A stretch of DNA of 64,000 bases, taken from NCBI GenBank assembly GCA_946628065.1, contig CAMOWC010000002.1, positions 62,001 to 126,000 on the forward strand. Direction: 5' to 3'. The notes beneath the pieces are model-generated. The model searched no databases. It was not told the origin of the DNA and saw nothing but the letters and a program-made list of their open reading frames with translations. Both the position numbers and the translations under genes were made by a program. Positions 42,089 through 53,470 of the stretch are shown piece after piece (the first letter of the stretch is position 1; every line of letters starts with the position of its first letter). This stretch comes from an uncultured Clostridiaceae bacterium. GTDB lineage: Bacteria; Bacillota; Clostridia; TANB77; CAG-508.

Positions 42089-43489
42089 TTAGAATTGTGC
42101 ATATAATGATGGAGAATACGAACTATTGACTAAGAAAATTATAGAAATTGCAAGTATACTAATAGCAAATATTCCAGATAGTATTTCTATAATTTTTTTG
42201 TTCTGAATTTTTGATACAATATAATTTTTTATTGGTAAGGCAATTACAATGCCAACTAAAATATAGAAAATATTATATTGTGTTAAGAAATACTTTAGAG
42301 TATATTGCACTTGCTCTGGGCATTTTATGTTAAACATATAACCATAATAGTTCATTGAAGCCTTTAGTCCATTATTAGCAAATAATACCCATCCCAACAA
42401 TATAATTAAATATGTGAAACATCTTTTTAAATAAATAGGAATTTTTTTATAAAAGTTTTTATCTCTAATCAATCGTTCTATTACAATAAAAGCGCCATTA
42501 TATACGCCCCATATTATAAAATTCCAACTCGAGCCATGCCAAAGTCCTGTAAGTATAAATACTATCATTAGGTGAATATATACATTTCCTTTTCTGTTGC
42601 CTCCTAGTGGAATATATATATAATCTCTAAACCATGCACCAAGCGTTATATGCCATCTACGCCAGAAGTCTGAAATGGATTCTGAAAAGTATGGATAATT
42701 AAAGTTCTCCGGTAAAGATATTCCAAACATTTTACTGATTCCAATTGAAATGTCTATGTACCCTGAAAAATTTATAAACAAATATAATGAATAACATATT
42801 ATGCCAAACCACGCAGTTAAAGCAGTTATTCCCGAACTATTCATTGCTTCTATTATTTTAGTCCAAATATTTCCTAAAACATAAGATACAATTAAAACTT
42901 TACCCAATCCAAAACAAAATCGCTTTACTCCATCATAAAACAAGTCTAAGCTAGGATTCTTCAAATTGCTTATTTCATTTTTAAATGAATCATATTTTAC
43001 TATTGGTCCATTGACAATTCTTGGAAAATAACATGTATAAAGAGTAAAATTAAAAATGTTTTTTTCCATATCAGTTTTTTTCTTATAAACATCTACTAGG
43101 TATGATATGTTTTGAAAAACAAAAAAAGATATTCCTAACGGTAATATTAACTGTAATGCACTAATTTTAGTATGTAACAAGCTATTAACATTACTAATAA
43201 TAAAATCAATGTATTTGTATAAAAAGAGTGTTGCCACATTTATAAAAATACCAATTATTAAAAATATTTTTTTCTTTTTGTTTTCTGTTTTATCTATGAT
43301 AATTCCAAATGCATAATTAATAATTATTGATCCTATTAATATAGGCAAGCTTTCTAGCGAAGCTAGTGAAAAGTATATTAAAGATACTATTGCTAAATAG
43401 TATTTTTTTATTTTTTTAGGTATCAATAAAAATCCTAAAATGGAAATCGGAAAAAAAATAAATAAAAAAATGTAATTAGAAAAATCCAT
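42089..43489 (-). CDS. MBOAT family O-acyltransferase (AlgI/DltB-like)
   Basis: ISDFWRRWHITLGAWFRDYIYIPLGGNRKG; LTGLWHGSSWNFIIWG. Confidence 0.94.
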   Translation of the reverse strand: MDFSNYIFLFIFFPISILGFLLIPKKIKKYYLAIVSLIYFSLASLESLPILIGSIIINYAFGIIIDKTENKKKKIFLIIGIFINVATLFLYKYIDFIISNVNSLLHTKISALQLILPLGISFFVFQNISYLVDVYKKKTDMEKNIFNFTLYTCYFPRIVNGPIVKYDSFKNEISNLKNPSLDLFYDGVKRFCFGLGKVLIVSYVLGNIWTKIIEAMNSSGITALTAWFGIICYSLYLFINFSGYIDISIGISKMFGISLPENFNYPYFSESISDFWRRWHITLGAWFRDYIYIPLGGNRKGNVYIHLMIVFILTGLWHGSSWNFIIWGVYNGAFIVIERLIRDKNFYKKIPIYLKRCFTYLIILLGWVLFANNGLKASMNYYGYMFNIKCPEQVQYTLKYFLTQYNIFYILVGIVIALPIKNYIVSKIQNKKIIEILSGIFAISILAISIIFLVNSSYSPSLYAQF

Positions 43490-43516
43490 ATTATTCCACC
43501 ATTATAACTTTCTTTA

Positions 43517-44521
43517 TTACTTCTTATAAATTGTTTCTATCATATCCTGTCTCATTTTTTCTTCATCTGCTACAAAGTAGTAGCCTCCGTTTATCATTTG
43601 TCCTTTTCCATATTCTGTACTTGGAATTTGAATTGATGTTATGTTATTTAAAAATGTGCTTGAGTTTAGTACTATATCAGTAAGCTTTCCTACATAGTTC
43701 ATAACATTTATGTTTGTTTTAACTTCCTTAAGTATTGTGTCAGACATATCAATAATTTTGGAAGTTCCCATTTTAACCATTTTATTCATTATTTTCTCTA
43801 GTACTTCTCTTTGATGTTCAGCCCTTGAAAAGTCTGATCCTTCTCCTGTGGTTCTGTTTCTAGAGTGTGTTATTGCTTGCTCTCCATCTAATAATACGTT
43901 TCCATAACTTGTAACCTTTTTTACAGCCCTTCCTGTAATACTGTATCCATATTCGTATGAACGTTCATTAATGTAATCCATTTCAGCTTTCGTGATATTC
44001 ATTTCTATTCCGCCTAATGCATTAATAATATGGATTAATCCTGTAAAATTGATGCTAACATATTCTGTAATATCTAGTCCAAAATTTTCATTAATTGTTT
44101 TTAAAGCAAGTGAAGCTCCACCATATGCATATGCATGGTTAATTTTTGTTTTTCCATACCCTGGCACAGTAACATAAGTGTCTCTTGGAATACTAATCAT
44201 TTTTACGGATTTGTTATTTAAATTTACAGAAGCAATAATTATACTATCACTTCTGCCAACTGTTGAGCTTTGAGAATCTATTCCAAATAGCGCGAATGTC
44301 AAAATATTATCAAATTCTGTTTTTGTTAATGAATCTGATACCTCTTCATAAAGATCTTCATTAGTGCTTAAATTACTTGTGTCAATTTCCTCGATATTAA
44401 TTTTATTTAATTTGTTTGCAATAAAGCTACCTGCATAAATACCTAACCCAATAATTAATGCAAGTATTAATCCTACAAATATCAAAGTTATTTTCTTTTT
44501 ATTACTTTTCTTTTTCTTCAT
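43517..44521 (-). CDS. LytR-CpsA-Psr (LCP) family protein
   Basis: SDSIIIASVNLNNKSVKMISIPRDTYVTVPGYGKTKINHAYAYGG. Confidence 0.94.
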   Translation of the reverse strand: MKKKKSNKKKITLIFVGLILALIIGLGIYAGSFIANKLNKINIEEIDTSNLSTNEDLYEEVSDSLTKTEFDNILTFALFGIDSQSSTVGRSDSIIIASVNLNNKSVKMISIPRDTYVTVPGYGKTKINHAYAYGGASLALKTINENFGLDITEYVSINFTGLIHIINALGGIEMNITKAEMDYINERSYEYGYSITGRAVKKVTSYGNVLLDGEQAITHSRNRTTGEGSDFSRAEHQREVLEKIMNKMVKMGTSKIIDMSDTILKEVKTNINVMNYVGKLTDIVLNSSTFLNNITSIQIPSTEYGKGQMINGGYYFVADEEKMRQDMIETIYKK

Positions 44522-44529
44522 TTATACAC

Positions 44530-45550
44530 CTATTTCTTGTAAACATATTCTCTCATATCTTCTATCATTCTGTCTGTGTCTGTTGGAACAAAATAATATA
44601 TTCCTTTAATTATTTGGCTTGTTGCATATTCTTCTTTAGGTATTTGAGTAGATATAACATTGCTTAAATATGTGCTTTTATTTAATACAATTTCACCTAA
44701 CAATCCCATATAATCCATGACATTAATGTTTGTAGTTACTTCTTTTAGTAAAACATCAATTAAATCATAGATTTCGTTTGATCCTAAACTTGAAACTTTA
44801 CTAAACATTGCCGCCAAAACATCTCTTTGTCTTTCAGCTCTTGTAAAGTCTCCATCTCCAACAGTTCTATTTCGTGCATGTGTTACAGCTTGCTCTCCGT
44901 CAAGAGTCACATTACCATATGATGTAAGTTTCTTTTGCTTATTCCCTGAAACATTATACACAAGGTCAGAGTTTTTATTAATAAACTCTTTTTCTTCGTT
45001 TGTTATTTTAAGTTGAATTCCACCGATGTCATTAATTATATGTGCTAGTCCAGCAAAATCAACTGTCGCATACTCTGTTAGACTTAAATTAAAGTTTGTG
45101 TTTATTGTTTTAAGTGCGAGCTGTGCTCCTCCATATGTGAATGCATAATTAATTTTGTTTTTGCCGTATCCCTCTATTTCTGCATATGTGTCTCTAGGAA
45201 TACTTATTAATTTTATGGATTTGTATTTTGGATTTATTGAAACTATCAGTATTGTATCTGTTCTTCCTGCAAATCCTTCTTCGTCTTGACCGTCACCTTT
45301 GCTTTGTGTGTCAATGCCAAATAATACAAAATTTTTTATATTTTTAAAATCGCTTTCAGAGATATCTTCAGAAACCGTGGAGTATAGGTCATCTGCAATT
45401 CCTAAATTATTTTTATCTATATCTTCAAAATTAACGCTGAATTTTTTGCTTATAATAATACCACCGCAATATTCCTGCTAATACTAGTATTAATATTAAC
45501 ACTATTACTACTATTTTTAGCCATTTTTTCTTCTTGCTTTTCTCTCCCAT
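44530..45550 (-). CDS. Second LytR-CpsA-Psr (LCP) family protein, with CGGN +1 site at 45463-45466
   Basis: ATG at 45550: MGEKSKKKKWLKIVVIVLILILVLAGIL-[CGGT]-GIIISKKFSVNFEDIDKNNLGIADDLYSTVSED...RTDTILIVSINPKYKSIKLISIPRDTY...; signal anchor and catalytic domain are joined only by +1 reading. Confidence 0.92.
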
Positions 45551-45575
45551 TTTGCTCTCCTTTTTTTTTAAGCAT

Positions 45576-47201
45576 TTATGTTCTTTTGACAATGCCCTTA
45601 AGTCTTTCTATAACACCTTTAAACTCTTTTGTATTGGCAAATAAAATTGCAAATATAATATTTGATGTTATTGTATAAATTATTAATTTAATTACAAAAC
45701 CTTTTATTCCATCAATCGGAATATTTTTCAAGATAAAATATGATATTGTATATACTATAGCTATTTTTATAAAATTAACAAAATATTGAGCATAATATCT
45801 GTAAGGTTTCTTTTTAAAGTTATACTTGTAAACAATATACGGATCAAACCAAGTAGTCGTAACTAATCTAGAAATTGATGTTGCGAAGAATATTCCTGCT
45901 AGTCCAATTATTTTGCATAATATAATAGATAAAGCTATATTAAGTATTGCAGCAATGATTGCTGTATATTTTCCTTCATTAAATAGTCCCATTGTTGTTC
46001 TATATGTGTATCCTGCAAACTGCATTCCATTAATATAAAAATGCAGTGCTAGTGCTATTACAACCATATAATCTAATAAGTATTCGTTGCCTAACCAGAT
46101 CATTATAAATTCATTTAAAAATAATGCTAATCCTATACTGCAGAATCCAAATATCCACGTTGTTGTAAAAAATAATTCTTTGAAAGTTTTTTCTTTAGTT
46201 TCAGTTTCTCCTACTGCATTAAGATTTCCTACGCTGGACGTTATACCATTTAATAGTTTAGATAATAATGAAGTTGCTGCTGTTAAAATTAAAGAATAGT
46301 TCGATACTATACCAACTGTTGCAACTCCAAGCATTGAAGATATAATAATATTGTCAGTTCCATTTAAAACAACAGATCCAAATTTATAATAAACTAAAGC
46401 TTTTACATTTTTAAAAATGTCTTTTTTTTCTTGTTTGCTTATTTCCTCAACATTTCGTTCTTTTAAATATTTGTAATCTTTTGTTGCCTTTAGTGAGATT
46501 GCTAAATTTTCCACAAAAGTACAAATTATTTGGATTAATAAATATATTATAAAGTTTCTTGTTAGGTATAAAAATACTACTTGTAAAATATTCTTAACGA
46601 TATAAAATGCAATTTCATAAATATTTATAATATAATCTTTTTGATGCGCCATTATAATCGATTTTTTGTATGTAAAAAAATACGACAATGCAGTATTAGC
46701 TAAGAATAAAAGATATATTATACTTATATTTTCACTTATATTTGGGGTTTCTTTGATTATAAATCCCAAAAATGGAGTAATTAATGCTCCTATAATGATT
46801 ACAACTATTCCTATGATGTTATATGACTTTTGATATAGTTTCATTAATGCTTTAACTTTTTCTTTTTCATTATTAGCAACAGGTTTATACATGCTGAAAA
46901 TAATAGCATTTCCTATACCAAGTTCAGCAAAAGAAAGGATAGTTAAAATATTTGTAAATAATCCGTTAACTCCTAAATATTCTTTTCCTAAAATGTTTAT
47001 GAAAACAGTCCTTGCAACAAATGATAAAATGGTATTAACAATTTGTGACATTGCTCCAAAAGACATATTTCTCATGCTATTTTTTGTTCTTGAATTATTC
47101 ATTGTCACCTTTCTCCGACTTTTTTTGCTTATCAAGCATTTCCTTAAGTACATTTGATAAAATAGTAGATGATGTTCCTTTTGTATATGGAAAATATACA
47201 A
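45576..47201 (-). CDS. Polysaccharide biosynthesis flippase (Wzx/MATE-like)
   Basis: About 12 TM; TKNSMRNMSFGAMSQIVNTILSFVARTVFINILGKEYLGVNGLF. Confidence 0.88.
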   Translation of the reverse strand: MYIFHIQKEHHLLFYQMYLRKCLISKKSRRKVTMNNSRTKNSMRNMSFGAMSQIVNTILSFVARTVFINILGKEYLGVNGLFTNILTILSFAELGIGNAIIFSMYKPVANNEKEKVKALMKLYQKSYNIIGIVVIIIGALITPFLGFIIKETPNISENISIIYLLFLANTALSYFFTYKKSIIMAHQKDYIINIYEIAFYIVKNILQVVFLYLTRNFIIYLLIQIICTFVENLAISLKATKDYKYLKERNVEEISKQEKKDIFKNVKALVYYKFGSVVLNGTDNIIISSMLGVATVGIVSNYSLILTAATSLLSKLLNGITSSVGNLNAVGETETKEKTFKELFFTTTWIFGFCSIGLALFLNEFIMIWLGNEYLLDYMVVIALALHFYINGMQFAGYTYRTTMGLFNEGKYTAIIAAILNIALSIILCKIIGLAGIFFATSISRLVTTTWFDPYIVYKYNFKKKPYRYYAQYFVNFIKIAIVYTISYFILKNIPIDGIKGFVIKLIIYTITSNIIFAILFANTKEFKGVIERLKGIVKRT

Positions 47202-47556
47202 ATTCTACTCCAACACTTTTTAACTTTTGTTCCATTTCTCTATACATATCTGAATTTTTCCAGTCGTCCCCGTGGAAAATCACGTCAAAATGGTTTTCTT
47301 CCCATGCTACATATTTATCCATAGTAGTTTGTGGTACAACTTTATCCACATATTTTATTGATTCAACAATTTGCTTTCTCTCTTCATAAGGTATAATTGG
47401 AGTTTTATGCTTGTACGATTGTACTACTTCGTCTGTGCTTACTCCAACTATTAAATAATCACATTGCTCTTTTGCCCTCTTTAATATGTTTAAATGTCCA
47501 ATATGGAACAAATCAAAAACTCCCGTTGTATAACCTACCTTATATTTTTTTTCCAT
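47095..47556 (-). CDS. tagD: Glycerol-3-phosphate cytidylyltransferase-like
   Basis: VGYTTGVFDLFHIGHLNILKRAKEQCDYLIVGVSTDE. Confidence 0.9.
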   Translation of the reverse strand: MEKKYKVGYTTGVFDLFHIGHLNILKRAKEQCDYLIVGVSTDEVVQSYKHKTPIIPYEERKQIVESIKYVDKVVPQTTMDKYVAWEENHFDVIFHGDDWKNSDMYREMEQKLKSVGVEFVYFPYTKGTSSTILSNVLKEMLDKQKKSEKGDNE

Positions 47557-48748
47557 TTAATTTACCTCCTATAATTTTTTTTATATTTTTTGGAATTAGT
47601 CTTCCAATTATATGCCTCATTCTTTTCTGCGGTACACATTTGTTTATAAGCTTATCAAATCGCATATTATCTATATTTGAAAAGAAAAATTCTCTTTTAG
47701 GGTTCATTTTAGTTGGTTCCCTAAATCTAGCATTTTCTTTTTTTGCAAATTCAATGTCTAACTTTAAACATTCACATTCCTTCTCAAACGTTGGTAATAG
47801 CTTTTGACCTTTTTCCGAATTGATTACTACCATTGAAACGCCTTCATGTACATTCCAATCAGGATAAATATGTCCTATGCCCCAGCAATCCGCAATAGTT
47901 ATGTCCGATATTCTTTTTGGATTTGCATATTTGCAGTTATAGCAGCTTTCTCTGTAAAATAGCTGTGAATGAAATCCTCTTAAAAAAAGGTTTTTCCTGA
48001 TATTTTCAATTATAGTCTTATTGTTCTCAAATTCTATTTTTATGCACTTTGAATCCCATTCTTTATTTTTGTATATTTTTTCTCTAAAAGAAATTGCTTT
48101 TACTTTACTTTTGTATTTATCTTCCATGTATTGTAAATATTTTTTTAGTGTCTGCTTGTTAGGTACTCCATGGCATACAATGTCAACTGTTAGTAAATTG
48201 TCATATTCCTTATTTAAGAAATTCTTTAATCCCGCTATTTGGCACGGTGTACCAGTAAACAGGACTTTCCTGCCTTCTTCTAGCATTTTTTTTGCATCTT
48301 TATATGAATTTCCAACACTGCTTTGTACATATTTTGACTTTCTGTATTTATCGATTAATTTTTTGTCTAAAACATAGCTATGGTGTGGCGAACATGTTTC
48401 ATCATATTCCACTCCAAAAATGGCATAGTTATTGTCACAATATGCTTGAACAATAGTAGTAAATGCTCCTCCTGACGCGCTCTTTAATATAACATCTTTG
48501 TTTTTACTTCTACATGCAAATACAATTTGACTAAATTTCTCTTCATTAAGTGTATCGCTCAGACTTGGGCAAATTTTTGTACATAATCCACACTGTACAC
48601 ATTCTTCAGTTCTAACTGGGTATTCAAATCCGTTATTATCCATAATTATCTCAATTGCATTATGTGGGCAGATTTGCTTACAAGCCATACACCCTGTACA
48701 ATTTTGCTTTTCACAAATTAATTTATTATTAAATATTTCTTCACTCAT
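47540..48748 (-). CDS. Coenzyme F420 hydrogenase/dehydrogenase beta subunit family protein (polysaccharide locus)
   Basis: CTGCMACKQICPHNAI and CVQCGLCTKICP ferredoxin motifs; SVGNSYKDAKKMLEEGRKVLFTGTPCQIAGLKNFL. Confidence 0.87.
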   Translation of the reverse strand: MSEEIFNNKLICEKQNCTGCMACKQICPHNAIEIIMDNNGFEYPVRTEECVQCGLCTKICPSLSDTLNEEKFSQIVFACRSKNKDVILKSASGGAFTTIVQAYCDNNYAIFGVEYDETCSPHHSYVLDKKLIDKYRKSKYVQSSVGNSYKDAKKMLEEGRKVLFTGTPCQIAGLKNFLNKEYDNLLTVDIVCHGVPNKQTLKKYLQYMEDKYKSKVKAISFREKIYKNKEWDSKCIKIEFENNKTIIENIRKNLFLRGFHSQLFYRESCYNCKYANPKRISDITIADCWGIGHIYPDWNVHEGVSMVVINSEKGQKLLPTFEKECECLKLDIEFAKKENARFREPTKMNPKREFFFSNIDNMRFDKLINKCVPQKRMRHIIGRLIPKNIKKIIGGKLNGKKI

Positions 48749-48787
48749 TTAATAAACCTCTTTATTGAAAATAGTTTTTATATGCTT

Positions 48788-49627
48788 TTATCCGTTTTCA
48801 CTGAATTCCATACATTCACCATCTTCAAATTGCACCATAAGTGGTTTATGCGTTACTCTTTTTTCTACTGGTGGCAACTCCATATATTTTGATCCATATA
48901 TTTTTGTTAAAACATATTCATAGTCATTTGGTGCAAAATATTCTCTGTCTTCAAATTTAATTTTTTTAGCAGGATAGTATTTTTCTTTTAAATGAGTTTG
49001 TTTTTCTATTTTGTATTGACTTCCTAAATTGACAAAGTATTTTTCTTCTTTTCCTTCATTTTGCATAGCTCTATTCAAAATGGAGTGTAAAAGCTTATTT
49101 GGTATACATTTTGAGATTATAACTTTTAAGTTAAAGATAAATCCCTGCTCTAGCCTGATTTTGCATATATTTTTTTTCATTAAAATTGCTTTTATTTTCT
49201 CTTCTGTTTTTTTCCTTTTCTTTATATCTATTGAGTTTTCATCTTTAGCACTATCTAAAGGAAATATGTCTACAAATATTCCCTTGCACCCATTATAATC
49301 CTTTAATGTACTTTCTGCCATTATTGTGTTTTTTAGACGTATTTTTATAAAAGGTAACCAGTACTTTTTGTTGGTTTTGAAACAATCTAATATGAAATCT
49401 TCTTTTAATTCTTTTTGAGCATACTCAATGAATTTATTATAATCTTCTCTTGGCATCGCAATGTCTAAGTCATCGTCCCAAGGGATATATCCTGAATGTC
49501 TTACTGCTCCTAATAATGTTCCTCCTATAAGGAAATATACTATTTTATGCATTTCGCAAATTCTTACTATTTCATCTAAAATTTTTAATTGGCTGTTATG
49601 TAATTTAGGTAAATAATCTTCTTTCAT
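48788..49627 (-). CDS. LicD family protein
   Basis: YFLIGGTLLGAVRHSGYIPWDDDLDIAMPREDYNKF. Confidence 0.93.
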   Translation of the reverse strand: MKEDYLPKLHNSQLKILDEIVRICEMHKIVYFLIGGTLLGAVRHSGYIPWDDDLDIAMPREDYNKFIEYAQKELKEDFILDCFKTNKKYWLPFIKIRLKNTIMAESTLKDYNGCKGIFVDIFPLDSAKDENSIDIKKRKKTEEKIKAILMKKNICKIRLEQGFIFNLKVIISKCIPNKLLHSILNRAMQNEGKEEKYFVNLGSQYKIEKQTHLKEKYYPAKKIKFEDREYFAPNDYEYVLTKIYGSKYMELPPVEKRVTHKPLMVQFEDGECMEFSENG

Positions 49628-49636
49628 AAAATGCTC

Positions 49637-51163
49637 CTATCTTTTTTGCTGAACATTATTTTTTTTCTTGTCAGCAATATACCATATTAAAATAATAAAT
49701 ATTATAATCAAAAATTGTGGTTTAATTATAAATTCAATAAATTCTATTGATTCACTTCGTGGAATTAAAAAGAATTTTGTTAGAGTTATTAAAATTATAG
49801 ATTTACTTATCCATTTATATCTCATGAATTCACTAATTGTTTTTAAATACATTCCTATTATAAAGCTGAACAAAATTACTCCTATTATTCCAAAATCCAT
49901 ATATGTTTCTATTATATAGGATGTTCCTCTTCCATGTCCTGCAAGGTATGATGTTTTTCCTAAAACTATGTAAGATAATCTATGCGCTAAATTGTTACTT
50001 TCTTTGGCTCTTTTAACTGTATTTCCACTTCCCAAATCTTCTGTGTGGAATAATGTTTTTGAAATAGTTGAATATTTTAAATAATCAATTATATTTCCAA
50101 ATGTGTAGCTTTCTTTCTTTTGTTCTATTAGCTTTTCTCTATATTCAAATCCTTGGCATATAGTAGTAAACGTTGTTCCCTGCTTGTAGAAGAAGTCCGT
50201 TACTAGCTGTACAGGAGAAAAATCTGGTATTTCTTCGTCTGATCTAATGTAATTGTATGCTCCTAGTCCCATTATTCCTATGAAAGCTAATATTATGCAA
50301 GCTGTTAACGTTTTAAAATTTAAATATTTTTTTATTTTTTCCCTATATCTCACAAAAATATATACTAATATAAAAGTAATTTTTAATACTAATGCTCCTC
50401 TGTTTCCTATAAGGAACATAGGTACTCCAGATATTAAATACAAGGCTAGAGTTATAATTGTCTTTCTTTTGCATGGTAATGTTGCCAAATAAAAGCACAT
50501 CATGTATGCATAAGTCTCTGATAAAAACGAAAATACCTTTGGTATGTTTCTTTTATTTGTACTGTATAATAATGCATAATCGACATCATGTAAGTCTATG
50601 TATTGTAATATATTTATAGAAAAATTTATTAAAAAAGTTATTATCATTCCATAAAACAAAAAATTACAAAAAAATTTATTGTTTAACAAGCTATCATATT
50701 TTTTTTGTACTCTTTTTAGTCGTTCACTCTTAAATATTCTATTTTTAAAGCGTTTATTTCTTTTGCCTGCATTTCTTATTTTCTTTATTCTAAACATTAT
50801 ATTTTTCTTATTTATAAAGCCCAAAAGAATAAATACTATGCTTAAAATAATAGATAATAAAGCTAGGTTTAAGCTACTTGGTTCTTTATTCCACAAAGCT
50901 TTTCCGCTAAATGTGTCAATTAATGGCCTACTTAATATGAATGTAAAAATCATAAGTAACATTATACATAAAGGGAATCTTTGTTTTATATTAATTAATG
51001 AATAATATAAAGAATACAAAAAAATTATCATTATTCCTATAATTGAAACACTATATGTTTTTATAGTAATCCCCACTGTGCATAAAATAATTGATATAAC
51101 AATAAAAATATACATTATGATTCTTGATTTATTTTTTTTTATCGCATTACTTATTTTTGACAT
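49637..51163 (-). CDS. O-antigen polymerase-like (Wzy) membrane protein
   Basis: Multi-TM ORF in polysaccharide cluster. Confidence 0.7.
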   Translation of the reverse strand: MSKISNAIKKNKSRIIMYIFIVISIILCTVGITIKTYSVSIIGIMIIFLYSLYYSLINIKQRFPLCIMLLMIFTFILSRPLIDTFSGKALWNKEPSSLNLALLSIILSIVFILLGFINKKNIMFRIKKIRNAGKRNKRFKNRIFKSERLKRVQKKYDSLLNNKFFCNFLFYGMIITFLINFSINILQYIDLHDVDYALLYSTNKRNIPKVFSFLSETYAYMMCFYLATLPCKRKTIITLALYLISGVPMFLIGNRGALVLKITFILVYIFVRYREKIKKYLNFKTLTACIILAFIGIMGLGAYNYIRSDEEIPDFSPVQLVTDFFYKQGTTFTTICQGFEYREKLIEQKKESYTFGNIIDYLKYSTISKTLFHTEDLGSGNTVKRAKESNNLAHRLSYIVLGKTSYLAGHGRGTSYIIETYMDFGIIGVILFSFIIGMYLKTISEFMRYKWISKSIILITLTKFFLIPRSESIEFIEFIIKPQFLIIIFIILIWYIADKKKNNVQQKR

Positions 51164-51181
51164 TGTATTCTCCTAATTTAT

Positions 51182-52258
51182 CTATATACTGGAAATTAAA
51201 CTTTTCCATTTATTTAGTATCTCTTTTTTTTCAAATTTGTGTATATTAATATCGCTGTTTTTTGAAAAATCGGCTCTTAAGTTTTCATTTTCAATTAATT
51301 CGCATATTTTATTAATCATCTCATCTATATTATAGCAAGAAATTAAAAATCCATTTTTATTGTTTTCTATAATTTCAGATGGTCCTGTTGGACAGTCAAA
51401 ACTTATTATTGGTAATTTTGCATCTTGTGCTTCAAGTAATGATAATGGTATTCCTTCGTAATATGAAGTCATTACTAAAAAAGAATACTCCCCATAAATT
51501 TGGTTTAAATTGTTCACATTTCCCTTTAACTCGACAAATTCTTCCAAATTATTATCCTTAATTTGTTGTGTGATTTCTTCTCTGCAAGTTCCTTCTCCAT
51601 ATATGTCCCATTTCCAATCCGGATGTTTTTCATATACTCCTTTGGCAACTTTTACAAGCATATCATAGCCTTTTACCTTTTCTAGTCTTCCTACTGTAAT
51701 TATTTTATTTGAATCTGTTTTATATTGTTCATTACCTGTATTGCTATGTATAAACCAATTAGGTATGCATGTTACCTTTGCTTCAGGGACTTTAAACATC
51801 TTGATAAAATTATTTTTATCTCGTTCTGTTAATGTTACAATTTTGTCCATATATTTTGCACCAAGATATTGTCTTAGTTCATGTTTTTTACCATAAGTTT
51901 TATTTTCTAAGTTTGAATGTTCGCAATAAATTGTTTTAATATTTGTTCCTTTAGTTGCCTTAAGGGCAACAGTATTTACACCAGCTGTTATACAAAAAAG
52001 CTGGTCAATTTTATTCTCTAACAAATATCTCTTTAATTCTTTTGATAATTTAAATAAATTTTTTGTTATGCTAATTGTTTCCGTTGATACAACATAATGA
52101 TTGTATTTATATTCTTGATTTACGTTGTTTTTTTCTTGAAACAAGCTTATAACATAAACTTCGTTTTCATCTAACAATTCTGTTGCAATATTTTTAGCAA
52201 TCTTTTCTGCACCGCCTGTTAATGAATCATCATAAATTAAAAAACCAATTCTTTTCAT
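51182..52258 (-). CDS. Glycosyltransferase family 4
   Basis: IITVGRLEKVKGYDMLVKVAKG; SYYEGIPLSLLEAQDAKLPIISFDCPTGPSEII. Confidence 0.92.
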   Translation of the reverse strand: MKRIGFLIYDDSLTGGAEKIAKNIATELLDENEVYVISLFQEKNNVNQEYKYNHYVVSTETISITKNLFKLSKELKRYLLENKIDQLFCITAGVNTVALKATKGTNIKTIYCEHSNLENKTYGKKHELRQYLGAKYMDKIVTLTERDKNNFIKMFKVPEAKVTCIPNWFIHSNTGNEQYKTDSNKIITVGRLEKVKGYDMLVKVAKGVYEKHPDWKWDIYGEGTCREEITQQIKDNNLEEFVELKGNVNNLNQIYGEYSFLVMTSYYEGIPLSLLEAQDAKLPIISFDCPTGPSEIIENNKNGFLISCYNIDEMINKICELIENENLRADFSKNSDINIHKFEKKEILNKWKSLISSI

Positions 52259-52261
52259 TTC

Positions 52262-53470
52262 TTATATTTTCCTTATTTCGTTATATATTCTCTCGCAGTT
52301 TTTGTTATCATGTAATTCGAAGAAACTTTTATGTGCTTCATCAAATTTTGTCGTCATCACTAGATTGTTCTTATAAATTGACTCTAATTCTTCTTCAACT
52401 TCTTCCAAAGAATTTTTAACTGTACCTAGTCCACTATCCCTATAGCTATAGTATCCCTCTGCATATTGTGCCTCTCTAAATCTTTTTTCATCAAATTGAT
52501 AATAAATAACAGGCTTCTTCATATATGCAAAATCTAGTGCAACACTTGAATAATCTGTTATCATTACTGCAGATTCAATCAACAACTGCCTAATATCTGT
52601 GTTCTTATTTGTAACAATTTTTATTTTCTTGCTACTTGTAGAAAAATCAGATATATATTTTTGCATGTTTCTATGTGGATAAAAATATAATTCTAAATCA
52701 TTTTCTTCTAGGAATTTAATAAGTTTTGGGCTATTAATTAATTCCTGATATTTTTTGTAATACTCTGTATTCGTGAATTTTGAATTGTCTTCATATTTTT
52801 TTGAATATTCATTTTTTGAAGCAATCCACTCTCTCCAACTTGGTATTAATAAGATTTGTTTTTTGTTCACATTTATATTGTGGTAATCATCAAATCTGCA
52901 AAATCCTGTGTATGCTACATTCTCTTCTGGGTATTCGAAGTATTTCTTTACATATTCATATTCTGGTTTTGCTCCACATATGAATAAACGCATTTTTGTG
53001 TTAGGGTAAAATAGCCATGTTGCTTTGTTTATTGTAATTCCGTGTTGTAAAAATATGGATTTATTTTTAATTATTTTTAATTGTTCTAATACATAGCATA
53101 TTGCTGCATCAGGCTTTCCTGCCTTTTGAGAACTAATATTATATTTGCAACAAAAATACAATATCCAGTGGAAAAATCCACCATATCTAACTGTTTTTCC
53201 TAACGCTTTCACTTTTTCCAAATCTTTTGATTTGTAGCTAATTGCATAATAGGTTTCCTCTTCTGGATGTTTTTCTCTAAGAAATTTAAAAAAACAATAT
53301 CCATTATCCCTTGCTTCATTTTTGTCTTCACATACTAGCCATATTTTCTTTTTGAAAATACAGGTATATATTTTAAAAAATATTGCAGGAATTATCGACA
53401 GAACAAAAACGGGGATTTCAACAATGTCTTCCATTTTTATATAATTCAATTCGTGTAATATTTTTTTCAT
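52262..53470 (-). CDS. CDP-glycerol glycerophosphotransferase family protein
   Basis: LIESAVMITDYSSVALDFAYMKKPVIYYQFD. Confidence 0.9.
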   Translation of the reverse strand: MKKILHELNYIKMEDIVEIPVFVLSIIPAIFFKIYTCIFKKKIWLVCEDKNEARDNGYCFFKFLREKHPEEETYYAISYKSKDLEKVKALGKTVRYGGFFHWILYFCCKYNISSQKAGKPDAAICYVLEQLKIIKNKSIFLQHGITINKATWLFYPNTKMRLFICGAKPEYEYVKKYFEYPEENVAYTGFCRFDDYHNINVNKKQILLIPSWREWIASKNEYSKKYEDNSKFTNTEYYKKYQELINSPKLIKFLEENDLELYFYPHRNMQKYISDFSTSSKKIKIVTNKNTDIRQLLIESAVMITDYSSVALDFAYMKKPVIYYQFDEKRFREAQYAEGYYSYRDSGLGTVKNSLEEVEEELESIYKNNLVMTTKFDEAHKSFFELHDNKNCERIYNEIRKI

